Made by a program: the position numbers and the translations under genes. A DNA stretch of 64,000 bases from Coix lacryma-jobi var. lacryma-jobi (taxonomy: Eukaryota; Streptophyta; Magnoliopsida; Poales; Poaceae), in contig CM019822.1 in the NCBI GenBank assembly GCA_009763385.1, positions 27,398,842-27,462,841 on the forward strand, read 5' to 3'. Under the pieces are notes generated by a model that saw nothing but the letters and a program-made list of their open reading frames with translations, searched no databases and had not been told where the DNA came from. How positions within the stretch are numbered: position 1 is the first letter of the stretch; each line of letters begins with the position of its first letter. Positions 34,878 through 47,569 of this stretch are shown here, piece after piece.

Positions 34878-35485
34878 CGCCCCTAGGCGCTTCGTTTCGT
34901 GAGATCTGGACCCCGACTATTCTTGGTTCTGTCTCCGGGCGCGTCAGCCTCCGGTCCTCGGACAAGAACGGGTCAGTTGAGCATTGCATGAAGTACTATC
35001 ATTTGCGTTGGATCGAGAGACATGGTGCGCGGGAGTAGCCCAGGGGACGCTGCGTCCGCGCCGATCACTCAGGAGTGCTATAGATAGCTGTTTTCCGGTC
35101 CTGTTTTTTTTATTACTTGTTATAAAAGTCATTAGGAGGGAATTTAGTAATAATAACTTAGTACCAGTAATAACTAGTTGTGTGCCTGTGGGTTGTTGCT
35201 ACCAGAGCTAAGAAAAACATTCAGCCACAATAATAGTGACACTAAAAAACATAAGGTTTTGATGTCATTAGACACTTCAATTTATTCAGCAACATGGTGT
35301 TTTGAGCCACATGGAGATACATAACCCATCTATAAGAACAAAGGAGCAAAACTGATTTTTTTTTCTTTTTTATCTCTCTCAAACCCCAAGTCTCCAGCTG
35401 GGGCATTGAATGACATACTGGGCGAAGTAGTAGTAGGTTCTTGATGGACCAATCTTCTTGTTAAGATAGTCAACCATTACTTATT
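34878..35485. other. Promoter side of the GT90 gene
   Basis: Upstream (minus-strand) flank of the glycosyltransferase. No clear TATA box was identified and no other gene is seen. Confidence 0.4.
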
Positions 35486-35745
35486 ACTCCCTCCAGTTTG
35501 GTAAAAGAAATCGTTTCGAACAGCGACACGGTCTCCAAAACGTAACTTTGACCACTTGTTTTTTAAAAAATATTTATTGCAAAATGGTATATGTATATTT
35601 TTATGAAAGTACTTTTCGAGACAAATTTATTTATATAATTTTTACACCTCTAAACTCAACAATTTAAAAGTTATTCATGATTTGTATTCCCAATGTTTAA
35701 CCAAACCTTGTCCAAAACGACTTATTTTACCAAACTGGAGGGAGT
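35486..35745. mobile_element. Stowaway MITE
   Basis: ACTCCCTCCAGTTTGGTAAA and TTTACCAAACTGGAGGGAGT are perfect inverted termini. The interior phrase AACAGCGACACGGTCTCCAA is shared with the element at 46951-47210. Confidence 0.85.
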
Positions 35746-36369
35746 ATATTATAGCCTTTCCTGCCTAAAATAGAATGGCGTATTTTCTTATTTGTAGGTT
35801 AAATTCTAAAGAGGCAAAAGTTTACATCCAATTGGTCATTCTTTTGTGCATATGAAATGACATACACATACCTTGAATTTAATTTTAGCTTTACGCATAG
35901 CCAAAATCAATTACCATTGCCCATACTAATTTTTAAGAAGCTTATTACAGGTCACATGTTTGTTTAGCATAGACAAAGCAGCTATCTATAGTAGTAGTAG
36001 AACTAAAGGAAAGATAATATGCTTCTCAAGTCTCTCCACATAATATTATTTGAAAAGCGTTTTTGTAGAACATGCTGAAATTGTTACAAAGTTCAAAATT
36101 TCCCAGTGAAGTACATGAACCACAAAGAATTATATACAGTTAGCTGTAGTTAAGTGTTTGCTGAGAAGAATTCCATACAGAAAGTGATTTTATAGAACAA
36201 AACCATTATGAGATATTTCTCTGTTCTAAACTAAAACATTTTGTTTTTTAGATATACCACTTTTATTATGTATCTAAACAATGTATATATATAAGTGCAC
36301 AACAAAAGTCGTGAAATCTAAAAAGACAGCTCTTGTAATTTGGAATGGAAGCATTGAAAAGGGACCGTA
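35746..36369. other. Intergenic, no gene seen
   Basis: AT-rich spacer between a MITE and the Helitron; no long frames or repeats with clear ends. Confidence 0.5.
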
Positions 36370-37602
36370 TCTATACTAAAATATTCTAATCTCTACCCGC
36401 GGGAGGATTGGCAGCCTCCCGCGGGTTGGGTTACTGTAGTTTTTTTTTCCTTTCTTTTTTTCCTTTTCTTTTACTTTTTTCTACTTTTTTATTTTTTTCT
36501 TTTCAAGATTTTTGTAGGCATTTTTTTCTATTAAAAACCGGTGGGACGATAGCGCGTCCAAATAATACAAACTCTAATTGTAGGACGACGTCCTCTCAAT
36601 ACTTGCGTGAGTTTTATGCTTATACGGCCAATGCCTTTGACGCGACATGTAAATATCTTTTTGAGCAGGTCGTATGCCGATATAGTGACTGATATATTTA
36701 GAGATTGTTTATTTCCAAGTTAAAAAGTTTTGAGATGTCATATCGGGTGTTTTACACTAATTTAGAGTATTAAATACTATTAACAAAACTAATTGCATAA
36801 GTGGAGAATAATTCGTGAGAAGAATTTATAAGTCTAATTATTAATAATTATCAAATGTTTAATGTAACACTATATTATCAAAATATGAATTTATTAGGCT
36901 TAAAAAATTAGTCATCTCGCAAATTATTTTGAATTTATGTACTTAGTTATTTTTTAGTCTATATTTAATACTCTATGTAAGGTCAAAATATCTAATGTAA
37001 TAAGTGGAAAATTTATAGAGTAAAAACTAAATATATTTATACTGTTTAGGCCGATCAAGTTTTTCGTACGTCCATACACAGTCTAATTATTAATAATTAT
37101 CAAATGTTTAATGTAATACCATATTATTAAAAACATAAATTTATTAGGCTCAAAAAATTAGTCATCTCACAAATTATTTTGAATTTATGTAATTAGTTAT
37201 TTTTTAGTCTATATTTAATACTCTATATAAGGTCAAAACATCTGATGTAATAAGCGGAAAATTTATAAGGTAAAAACTAAACACATTTGTACTGTTTAGG
37301 CCGATCAAATTTTTCGTATGTTCATACACAGCAGAACAGAGGCATTTACGAGACTTTGACAATCGTACCAATAACAGACGCGGCGAAGCGTGCTAACCAC
37401 CCTTGTATATAAAATTGTAGAAGTACGAACAGGGTGTTATTGTTCCACTATAGATTTTTGTCTTTCCTGCTTACGTAACGTAGTTTTCGTTGTATAGACA
37501 AGCCGACAAAATCAGCGCTTTCGTGCTTTTGTGACGTGGCTTCCCGCTAGTGGTGAAGCAAGCCGGCAACATCAGCGCGGCGAAGCGCGTATGCCCAACT
37601 AG
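36370..37602 (+). mobile_element. Non-autonomous Helitron
   Basis: The 5' terminus TCTATACTAAAATATT follows an A, and the 3' terminus CTAG (37599-37602) precedes a T, as expected for insertion between A and T without target duplication. A GC-rich hairpin (CGCG, six-base loop, CGCG) lies just upstream of CTAG. Near the 5' end (36396-36425) a perfect 11-bp inverted repeat CCCGCGGGAGG/CCTCCCGCGGG with an 8-base loop is followed by a T-rich block. No Rep/helicase is encoded. The 1233-bp element also holds a 249-bp tandem duplication. Confidence 0.82.
36833..37331. repeat. 249-bp tandem duplication inside the Helitron
   Basis: Copy 1 (36833-37081) and copy 2 (37082-37331) both begin TCTAATTATTAATAATTATC and end with ATACACAG. 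They differ at scattered bases (for example CGCAAATT/CACAAATT), so the duplication is not recent. The unit resembles the AT-rich core of the MITE at 9849-10187. Confidence 0.88.
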
Positions 37603-37946
37603 TCTTTTGCATCATGTCACTTGCAAATGTTTTTTTTGAACATGGAAGCGATCTCCATTACTCAGAACTTAAAGTCAAATCATTGGCTACAAAGACTCTG
37701 GTATAAGCTGGGATACTATCCAAGATCGGACAGTACCCGGATTTAACTTTGCACTAAAGGCAGCTAGACTGTGAGCGACGAGATTACAAATGTTGTGTGG
37801 CGGTAGTTATAAAAAAACAGAAAATAGATTCCCTAACCCAACTGATTCTCATTGAGTACAATGGGCGCATAACGGGGTGGGGAGCCTGGGCTTTTGCTCC
37901 ATCGCCAATCAACTGGGCTGATGGGCCTCGTTTTGGACTTCGTAGT
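37603..37946. other. Intergenic, no gene seen
   Basis: A 65-codon minus-strand frame overlaps this stretch but shows no recognisable family. Possibly old LINE sequence; unproven. Confidence 0.35.
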
Positions 37947-38217
37947 ACTCCCTCCATCCCAAATCCCAAATTGTAAGTCATTCTAAGAATCTTGGAGGGT
38001 CAAAGTTTTTAAACTTTGACCAAATTTATATAATAAAATAATAATATTTATGATATCAACTAAGTATAATTAGATTCTTCATTAGTTATATTTTCATAAT
38101 AATATACATATTTGATATTTTAAATTTTTGCGTTTCTCTCTAAAATCTTGGTCAAAGTTAAAAAACTTTGACTCTCCAGTATTCTTGGAATGATTTACAA
38201 TTTGGAATGGAGGGAGT
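37947..38217. mobile_element. Stowaway MITE upstream of SHOC1
   Basis: ACTCCCTCCATCCCAAAT and ATTTGGAATGGAGGGAGT? style inverted ends (right end TTTGGAATGGAGGGAGT), with TCTAAGAATCTTGGAGGGTC and its complement inside. The element ends about 285 bases before the SHOC1 start codon and may overlap its promoter. Confidence 0.82.
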
Positions 38218-38502
38218 AGTAAATATCTTAGACATTCCAAAATTTTATTTCACGCCGCTACCGTGAGCTTTAGGCATTTTGAGCCCGTCATCACCCACAT
38301 CATGACAGCAGTTTCTGCCCAATACTCGAGTGCCTGCTCGTGTTCGAATTCGAATTTCGAATTCACCGTCTCAACACTCAACACTCAACAACAGCCCGTC
38401 GCTCCTCCAAACCAAAATGACCAGACCACTCCTCCAGTCCAGTCTCCCTAGTCCCCCACCGCTCTCTCCCCTCCGCCGCGGCGCCTCACCGCATCGGTCA
38501 CC

Positions 38503-41500
38503 ATGCGGACTCGCTTTCTCACCGCCGACTACTTCGCGCCGTCGCCATCGGCCGCCGCCGCCTCCGACCTAGCCATAGCGCTAGCATCCCTGCCCTTCCC
38601 TTCCCTCCCCGTCCCGACTCTTCCTCCCGATCCCCACCTCCTCAACCCATTCCCCTTCCCCGCCGATTTCCTCCACGACGCGAGTGTGGCTGGCGATGAT
38701 CTCGACTCACTCCCCTTCGACTCCGCGCTCAACGAGTTCATCGCCGCTGTCGTCCCGCAGCCTCTACCTGTGCCGGATATCCCCGCCGCCGACGAGGTGA
38801 GCCCGCCGCGCATGCCTTAGGCGTTCTCGTTCTGTACTCTCTAGCCGTATGGGTTCAGTGAGGGGCAGCTCGGATGGGTGATGAAGTCGTGATTCGTGTG
38901 GTTTTGTCAATTCCGTGCTTCTATCGTGAAATTTTGTAACTCAGGGGTTTCTCGCAGTGCTTGGATGATTATCTCTATGGTAGGGGTGTGTACGGCGACG
39001 GTTTTAGCTCGACGGATCCCGTTGCTTTCAGAATTCCCAAGGCAAGCGAAGCTTTATGTTTGGATTCCATGCGCTTTTCGGCTTTGATGTTCTCATCGTG
39101 GAGTATTTCTGAAAATTATGTGTGTTCGTTCATTCAGGGACTGGACGACAGCAACACAAAGGGCGACAAGGAAGAGGTACCCAGTTTGGAGGCCTCAGCA
39201 GTTACCAAGGTGATCGTAGTTTTTGCTTGTTTTGCTATGCTGTGATTGTTGCATAGGAGATTTATGTGTGGTTTCTGCGTTATGTGGTGTTAGCGAGGGG
39301 GCCTGTTGGAGGCCATGTTTGAGGTTCCAGAGGTCGAATTCTTGATGGTAAGATGCATCTCAATAGTTTCACCTGTACTTTTATGTAGTTTTTTGCTCGG
39401 GCTCAAACTCTGATGTTTCATTGTATCAAAGGTTTTGCAGAAGAAAATTGCATCACTTGATGATGAAGAGACAGATGCTTGTGTCACCTATTCGTTTGCT
39501 GCCCCAGACGTGAAAATCCATCCGGTACTCCACACCGTCTCATCTAAGTTTAAGCTATTTACTAATTACTACTCTGTTGGAGCTGCAATTTAGTTATGAG
39601 AAATGAATCAGAATGTTGTGCTTTGATGCACAGGCTCTTTGGCAAGTCACATGTTTATAGGGATCACTAATCCACATTTATGTCTGGAGCTGCAGTTTGG
39701 TTCTGAGAGATGGATGAAAATACTGTGCTTAGAACCACAAGCTCTTGGCACATGACATGTTAACTGGGATAATTGAAATCTACTATCTTCTGATACAAGT
39801 TGATGGTTGTTTTTTTATGCTGTATACTGTCGCACTTACAATATTGACATGCATCATCGGCAATACGCATGATAACATAACATAGGATTTTCTCGTTAGT
39901 TTCTTGTCCATGGTTTCATCAGGAGTAAACACCTTATGATTAACATGCTCATTTGATTCCCTTGTGGTTTATGAAGTCTGAACTCAAAGCATCATATTCT
40001 TACTATATTGTTTCTTGGTGTGCTCATGACCTCGAACTTCCTTCTGATTTATTGCAGGATTTCATTGATATTGATACTGAAACAAGAATACCATATCCAG
40101 CTGAACTTGCGGAGTCAATTTATCAAGTAGAAGTCCCTGTAAAACATGATGATGATGTGAACAGTCCTTATGCTAAAGATAGCTACTGCATGGAAATCGT
40201 AGGACTAGAGAATGGTCAAATAATACCCCAGTTGGAGGTCAGTATGAATTCTTGGGAACTTGATGAGTGCCCAGCAAAGACAGCGGTATCCAATATTTTT
40301 CATAATATTGTTGAACACTTATATGATGGAGGACAAGTTTGTCTTCCATCATTTGGCTCAACTGAGTTCTTGAGATCATGTGATATGGACATTTTTGCCT
40401 TGGTTTGCAAAGATGCCCCGCGTGTGGAGTATCAAGCAGATAAACCAATTACAGCAAAGGATGTAGCAGAAATGGATTTTGTGAGGATCAATCATGATGT
40501 TTTACTCGATAAAAAGTCAGCATTATACGCTCTCAAACCTGATGGGACCTGTTCAGATTTTCCTTGCTCCATTCTTTTGGAGGAAGTAGAGATCATCAAC
40601 TTTCCTTCCGAGAATGCCTTTAAGACACTTGTTGAGTCAGTGAAAGCTGAGATGAATGCATCTGAGGAAATATTCAAAGATGACTTTGATCAAGCAAAAC
40701 ATTTCGGTGAATCAGTGGTTAGCTCTGAATGGGCTCTAGTTGATGATACCTTCAAATCACTACCGACACCTATCTTACCTGATGATAAAGCAATGAGATC
40801 TATGCTCCCCCCCATAGAAGAGGTACTTTGCTCCCTAAAACCAATTCCTCTATCTTCAGCAGATGGGATCTATTTGGATTGGCATCTTTTATCAGAAGGG
40901 CCATGCAATCGGGAGAGTTGCTCTACTTATGCGAGCATGGTTGAGGAGGTAAAGCCTTGCAGTTTAAGTTCTGAACTGCAAATAAGTTGCCAGCAGATAC
41001 CAGCGCTTGACATTTGTTTTCTGGAGGATTTTCCGAGAAGTGCAAAGCTTCAACATGAGGTCAAGCAGAATGAGATTTATGTTCCTGGGCCTATATCTCA
41101 TGATCCATCAGCCAAATTGGAAACAACTCAGAAGAACATGCTAGAAAGTGATCTTAGAGGTCATAGCCACATGGATAAATTGAGTCCAGAAAAGGAATCC
41201 TCCTTGTTCAAGTCGACGTCACAGTCCAATCGGCTAAGCTTCTACTTGAATGTGAGAAATGACACTAATAAAGTAAGGAAAAATGAGGATATTTCTACCT
41301 TAGACATCCCCTCTTCAAAACAAGCAGCTCCTTTTTCAACCAGACCAAGAGTTAACAAACTCATAGAAATTCATCCTGTCAACCTCTCAGATCTTATCCA
41401 AGGCCTTATCAAAGACATCCATGTAAGTTATACATCTGCTTTGCAAGAAAGTGCATACTTAAGGGGTTCTTTCTCTGATGGACAAGGTTTAAGCATTTCA

Positions 41501-44500
41501 AAGCAAAAGCTTCTTGAACTGATAACAGGGGAAGGTTCAGAAGGCTTGTATAGCTACTGTAAATATGAAGATAAGATGGAGCTTATTGTACTGTATGCAT
41601 TAAAACAGGTTGCATATTACCTATGTTTCTTTGGTCTGCATGCTGCCTATCTGTATATAGGCAATTTGACTGGAACATTTGAAAATATTCCTGAGAGGTT
41701 AAGAAATATTCAATGCTGCATTGGTGAAGCTCGGTTGAAAGCTGAGAAGCAACTACTAGAGTCTCATCCGTCATTATCTGTTATTGAGACAATCCTTAGA
41801 TCCAATACCCAAATTGGCCAAAAGATCCTTATAGTGTCTGATAGAGCTTTCTGGTTGCCATTGGGTCAAAAGCTAACTGCCATGAAGATAACATCTGTTG
41901 AGTTTGGAACATACCGTTCAACCACTTATTCAGATACGCTGATCAAGACAAACTCTAAAACATGTATGCTGGAAGAATTATGGAAACCAGACTGTATTCT
42001 GCTAGATTACAAGTAAGTCCACGTGAATTCAAATTAGGCTTCATTTAAGCCAATTATCTGCACTGTTTCCTTATCTTTTCAGTTACGTTACTAGAAACAA
42101 AATAAATGTTATAAGCATATTTAGTTCCTGCAGTTAGCCACTTAATCTTTCATGATAACTTCTCATATTAATACGTTCTTCAGCATGGTATGTCACTATT
42201 TATACATAATAAAACTATAAGGATGAATAAAAAATATGCTTCAGGTAAAGAATCCAAATGCTAATTTTGGAGGTATCTTAAGTGATGTCACTAATTGATT
42301 GTCACTGGTGTAATCATTTCTCCATCTGTTGTATGTACTAGAGGTCAATGAAATTTCTGGAAGGATGCAATCAGTTCTTGTTGCAGTATATTCTGCTCCT
42401 ATTTTTTAATTGAAATGTTAAAATGATTCAGTCTACTAAGAGATTAAGAATCTATTACAAATGCTCATAATTTGAGACTAGGTGAAGTTTCATACCATTT
42501 TTAAATGTACAGAAATGTCAATATCAAATTTGAAATTTATTTTGGTGAGCACAAGTGTAAAATTGCATCAGATTTTTATGCTTAGAAGCATTTTCCTTTT
42601 TGCAAACAATTTGCCTGCTTACTCATTGTATAATTTTGTAGCTTTTTATACTTTCTGTCATAACTGAAATTACAATACACCTTAGAGTTCAAAATTTTTA
42701 TGCATGGGTAACATTTTAGAAATCACATATAGGCTACGTCTACACTATAGAAAAAACAGCATAAAATTATAAGTTTCTTGTCATTTTTCATAAGCGGCAT
42801 TTTTTTCCTGTGTGCTTTATGTTTTCAGTGTGTCTATTGTCAAATATAATATAATTCATTTCTTTTCCATCTTGAAGGAACATCCCAGCTTCATTCCCTT
42901 TCAGTGACTTTTGCATGATACTGGAATATGGAGGTCCAAATAAATCTTCTATCTTGTTATCTCTGGCTCCCAAATTAGATGGTTTGCCACCACTGCATTT
43001 CCTCTATGTCACAGTGGATGGTGAAGGTCTTCCAAATGCTCTTGTCGAGGACAATCACACAGACCAGGATTTGAAATCCACATTGGTGATTATCAATCAC
43101 TTCTTCGCAGTTAAACTCATTCAATTTTGTTTAGGGGGAATCTTTGTATGTATTTCGGCCATGCTGTTCATAGCTTTACCGTTTGCTAAAAAGAACACAT
43201 GTATGTTACTGATATTTGTAGAGTTTGAGTTCAGTAGGGGGTTTCCTCTCTTGGTTTTCTCAAAAAAAAAGTTACTGATATGAAATGTGGGTCTGGTTTA
43301 TTAGTTATCTATTCAAGTTTTTTTTATAAAACTTAGTATTGGTTACATACAGGTTTCTCTGGTCTCTAGGAATTCCATAAATTCCTAGACCAGAGAATGG
43401 AAGTAAAATACAGACTACAATTTTGTTTTTTCTACACCACTCACTGAAATTTGTTCAAATGTGTAATAGAAAATATGTAAATAACTATAAGATCTGCTTA
43501 CCAATAAAAATCTTATCATGGTCCCTTGTTTTGATGAACATGGATTTTACACACTGGAATACTGGATAATTAAAGTGGTACACGTTGCATATTGAATTAT
43601 TCAAAAGTCATTTTGAAGGTTCACACTGGACTCATCAAAAGGCTAATGGGGTACATATGTTTCTGTTAACCAGAAGATCCTAAGTTTTCCTCTACTGGTT
43701 ATTTGCAGGATGCTGTTTTGCATACACTTCAGAAAGACTTGCAAGAGAAGATGAACAAAATGCGTATTGTTGATTCATTAAACTTTATACCGGCAACAAA
43801 TCAACAGCAACATCTGCAGACCAATCATCTCACTGCTGATTCATCAAACAAAAATCCCGCAGATGTTCAACTGTACAATCAGGGAAATCTGGATGAAAAG
43901 AATATTGCTGATTCACACATCTTTGTGACTGCATCTAAACAGCTCAATATGTTGAACCAAATAACCATTGCCAATTCACAAAGTTTTGTGCCTGCAGTTG
44001 AGAAGAGCAGTTCAACTTCTTCTGTATCTGCGAATGTGGTAAAAGCCCCCCAAGACAACCAATCTGCTGGGGTCCTTCCTCTCAGTGAGAAAATGGATAG
44101 CACTAAAGCAGGAAGATTACCTGGGCCAGAGGCAGTGATTGTTGTAAATACTGGAAATCATGGAAAAAATATGCTTTTCTCTCGAAGATCATCTTATCAG
44201 GAGATAATAGCTTTGGAGAGAGGAGGAGGTATGCAGGTCGTAGAGCGAGATGTTGATCTGCCTGTGGACCTAATACTTACTGCAGCAGTTTGTTTACTAT
44301 GGTATGATACAATAACCTTTGGGTCCAGCGAATTAACAATATCAGCAGACACATCTGGTATCACAAATTTTGTAGAGGATATTGCTACCAACGTTCTGAT
44401 GGCACTTAGCTTCTGTTTCTGTGGCTGCATAATGGTAATTGATTTTGCTCCTGTTAATGTGCTTAATTTTCCCTAATAGAGTTGCCATGCCATACCTTTC

Positions 44501-46363
44501 ACAGCTTATGCATGCATATATGTTACACTTGTTTTTCATACTAATATTTGTGCTCCTTTTGGTATATTGCAACACAATGAGTTATCTGCTCCACTTTTGC
44601 AGGTCTTCGAGGGTGAAAATCACTTGCTTTCTGCTGTCATGGAGGCATCTGATTCTCTATATGCTTCAGCTGCTAGCCTGGACATGAACTTGCAGCTATT
44701 CTTCTCACAAACGCCCAAATCAACAGATCAAATCATTCTCAATTGCATCAGGAATGCGGTTAGGATAAATCAAGCTCCTTGTCCTCAAATACCTGAATCG
44801 GAAAGTCTGGTTGAGTCATTTGTCACGGCATTCCCTTCAGTTAGTCCTCTGTCTGCACACATGATACTTTCTTCTGGCAGTCTTCTGGATTTCCTCAGAT
44901 GGTCACATGAGCAACGTACTCAGGCTGTTGAAAAGTATCGTTTGCCGCCACAGAGTGTTTCTCTCTTCAGTGCTTTGTGCAAATTCGGTGAGCTTGGTGA
45001 ATCGAAGTCCGTTATGACTGAATGTTCTTCTGTAGATTCAGATATTAGTAGTGCATTGTTCCAATCTCCAAGGAAAAAGAAAAAGCGTGCCGCACAAGAA
45101 TTTTCAGTAGCAGTTAGTCACCCTGCTTGCCCTAATCCTTGTACTCAATTGCATGGTGATTGTGTAGAAAGTGAAAAGGTATTCTCACCACCTAAGTTAA
45201 GGAAATTCTCTCACATAGAGGATACGATGCCTGACCTCCCTGAAGTCTTTATGATTGATCAAAGGTTGAATATGGGTAGTGAAGGTGTCTCTTGTCGGCC
45301 AAGAAAGTATGATGTCGATGCTGTAACTGGGATTCATATAACAGATGATGACTTCATCAATGAGTTGACTCCAAATTTCAGAACATACAATGAAAGGGCT
45401 AGCAGTATGGTCGACACATGCAATTTCTCTAGGCAATCTGAATTGGGAGCTAAACAGCCAATCAGAAGTTCCTTTCCCGCCAGCATACCATCAGTCTGTA
45501 TAACATCCAGCCATCCAACATTTCCATCCGCATTGGAGATCAATAACGACTCTGGTAACTGGGACGTTTCATGTGGCATAAATCAAACATGGCCAGATCA
45601 TGTGCATGGGGATTTCGCCACAAGCTCTGGCAGAAATGATCTGGGAAGCAGATATCATGAACCAAGACAGGAAATAATGCAGACTCCAGCATCTTCACTT
45701 TCTTTTCTGAAACAGGATTTTGGCTGTCATGGAGCATCACAAGGCTCAGGCTGGGAAATGGACTATCTAAGGCAAATGAATGAAAACAGAAAAGCACGCC
45801 AAGAGCAATCTAGATGCAATGTTTCAACAACATGGTCAAATTCAAGAACAAGGGATGGCTCCTCTAGAATTCTCAGTGTTCCTCCCATTGAATCTTTCAG
45901 ATATCAAAAAAATACAGATACTCCTTCCAGGGATCAGAGCCCTTCTGAATCTATCAGATATCGAAGAAATGTAAACACGCTTTTGAGGGACCAGAGCCCT
46001 TCAAATGAGGCTCACAGGTATGGGAAAGGCAGGGGAGGAACTAAAACACAGAGCCATAGGGTAAGAAAGGATTTCAAGGCACAGCCTAGTATAAATCATG
46101 AAAAGAGAAAGAGCATAATGCCATCCATCGAGCCAACATGGACTCCACTTGACAAGAGAGCGAGACAAGTATGTATTTACAATACTGCAGAATTTGTTTT
46201 TGTATGCAAGTGTTTAGGATGCCAGTTAATCGATAATCTTCTGCAGAAACTTACATTTGCAACATATGGGAACGAAAAACAAAGCAAGCTGGTCTGGAGA
46301 CATCAAAGCAGCCCCGGTGTTGGATGTGGCTTCCCTAAGAGGTACCAGGAAGAAGGTATGTAG
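38503..46363 (+). CDS. SHOC1: SHOC1/ZIP2 meiotic crossover protein (XPF-like)
   Basis: Exons 38503-38796, 38958-39041, 39138-39209, 39294-39347, 39441-39524, 40058-42012, 42878-43085, 43709-44434, 44603-46168 and 46247-46363 give about 1719 residues. Exon 5 could instead start at 39432 (same frame). The N-terminus MRTRFLTADYF matches SHOC1. The XPF-like central region spans about 710-1160 (GQKILIVSDRAFWLPLGQKL, SYQEIIALERGGG, LPVDLILTAAVCLLWYD); the ERKxxxD nuclease signature is not seen, so a structural role is likely. A helix-hairpin-helix-like region (about 1225-1290) and a disordered tail with a duplicated RDQSPSE/N block follow. SHOC1 pairs with PTD and promotes class I crossovers in the ZMM pathway. 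Introns 2 (96 nt, GC-AG) and 9 (78 nt) are multiples of three without stops. Confidence 0.92.
43355..43396. repeat. Near-perfect hairpin in SHOC1 intron 7
   Basis: TTCTCTGGTCTCTAGGAATT is followed after five bases by AATTCCTAGACCAGAGAA, its reverse complement apart from a two-base bulge. It could be a very small foldback relic. No product is implied. Confidence 0.7.
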
Positions 46364-46950
46364 ATTATCAGGTCCAATAATGTTCTGGACACCCACAGCA
46401 TGTTATTCTTGGAGAAAAAGTGCCCGTATGTAAGTTTTTTATGTTTTAGAATTGGATAAGACAATCCATGAATATTTCTTTATGAGAACTTGGCACCATC
46501 ATTAACCTTGCAGGAGCTACCAATGTACATATTTTTTTAGCACTCCTTGGAATGATTGAATGTATCCTTGTTGCATGCATGTCCTGTCTGTTTCAACCTA
46601 TGAAATTTATCTGCCACTACTATCATCTTCTATAGGTTCAGGTTTCGCTTCAGTAATCTTGTTAAAATGTGTTTGCATTTCTAATGCTTTGCATGGATAG
46701 CTATTTATTTTCTCAAACTGTGATGGTATATATATATGGCATATCCCCAAAAAGTGCATATCCTCTCATTTATTTGACTGATGTTATCATCAGGCTTATA
46801 TGTCAGCAGTGTACTGCTTAGTTCGATATCTTAGGCATATCAAAGGTCAACAGATGGGTATTTGGGCTCACTTTATGAGACGGTACAAAGCCACAAACTA
46901 CCGAAATGTTACAGATTAGAATTATTTTTTTGACTTAATAGTATACAAAT

Positions 46951-47210
46951 ACTCCCTCCATGCTCATATTAGTTGACGTTTAGGACAGCGACACGGTCTT
47001 CAAAACACAACTTTGACCTCTTATTTTTATAAAAATATTTATGGAAAAGTAATATATGTATACTTTTATGAAAGTATTCTTTAAGACAAATCTATTTATA
47101 TAATTTTTATATTTATAAACTTGAAAACTTAATAGTTATTGATGATTTATATTCCCAATTTTGACTCTAATCTTTTCTAAAACGTCAACTAATATGGGTA
47201 TGGAGGGAGT
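46951..47210. mobile_element. Stowaway MITE
   Basis: ACTCCCTCCATGCTCATATT and AATATGGGTATGGAGGGAGT are inverted ends, with TTAGTTGACGTTT and AAACGTCAACTAA arms. Same family as 35486-35745. It lies between SHOC1 and the proline-rich gene. Confidence 0.83.
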
Positions 47211-47569
47211 ACAATTCAACTGATAGATGGTAGGCTACATTTCTATTTTTTTTTTTCAAAAAACTAGGCTACATTGTTTTTTTTTTTCAGAAACTAGGAC
47301 ATATTGCCCGTCTTACTCTGAATGAAAACAGTTCGATGCCTGCTCGTGTCCAATTAAAAAAAAGATCTCCCGTGTGTCCAAGTCGGAGACGAATATATGC
47401 ATATACGATTTCAGAAAACAGTTCGATGCCTGCTCGTAATCGGACTTCGGCGGGCCCTTTTAATCGGCGTAACGCTTCCACGTCTCAAGTTCAGTCGTGC
47501 CGCGTCCGTCTACTGGACATAAAGAAACACCCCGTGTCCCGTCTAGTTACGACCGAAAGAAACAATTCG

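Noticed and set aside
44567..46363. Continuous 598-codon frame taken as a single SHOC1 exon
   Set aside because: It begins in intron 8 before the TTGCAG acceptor and reads through a probable 78-nt intron near the end; splicing signals fit better.
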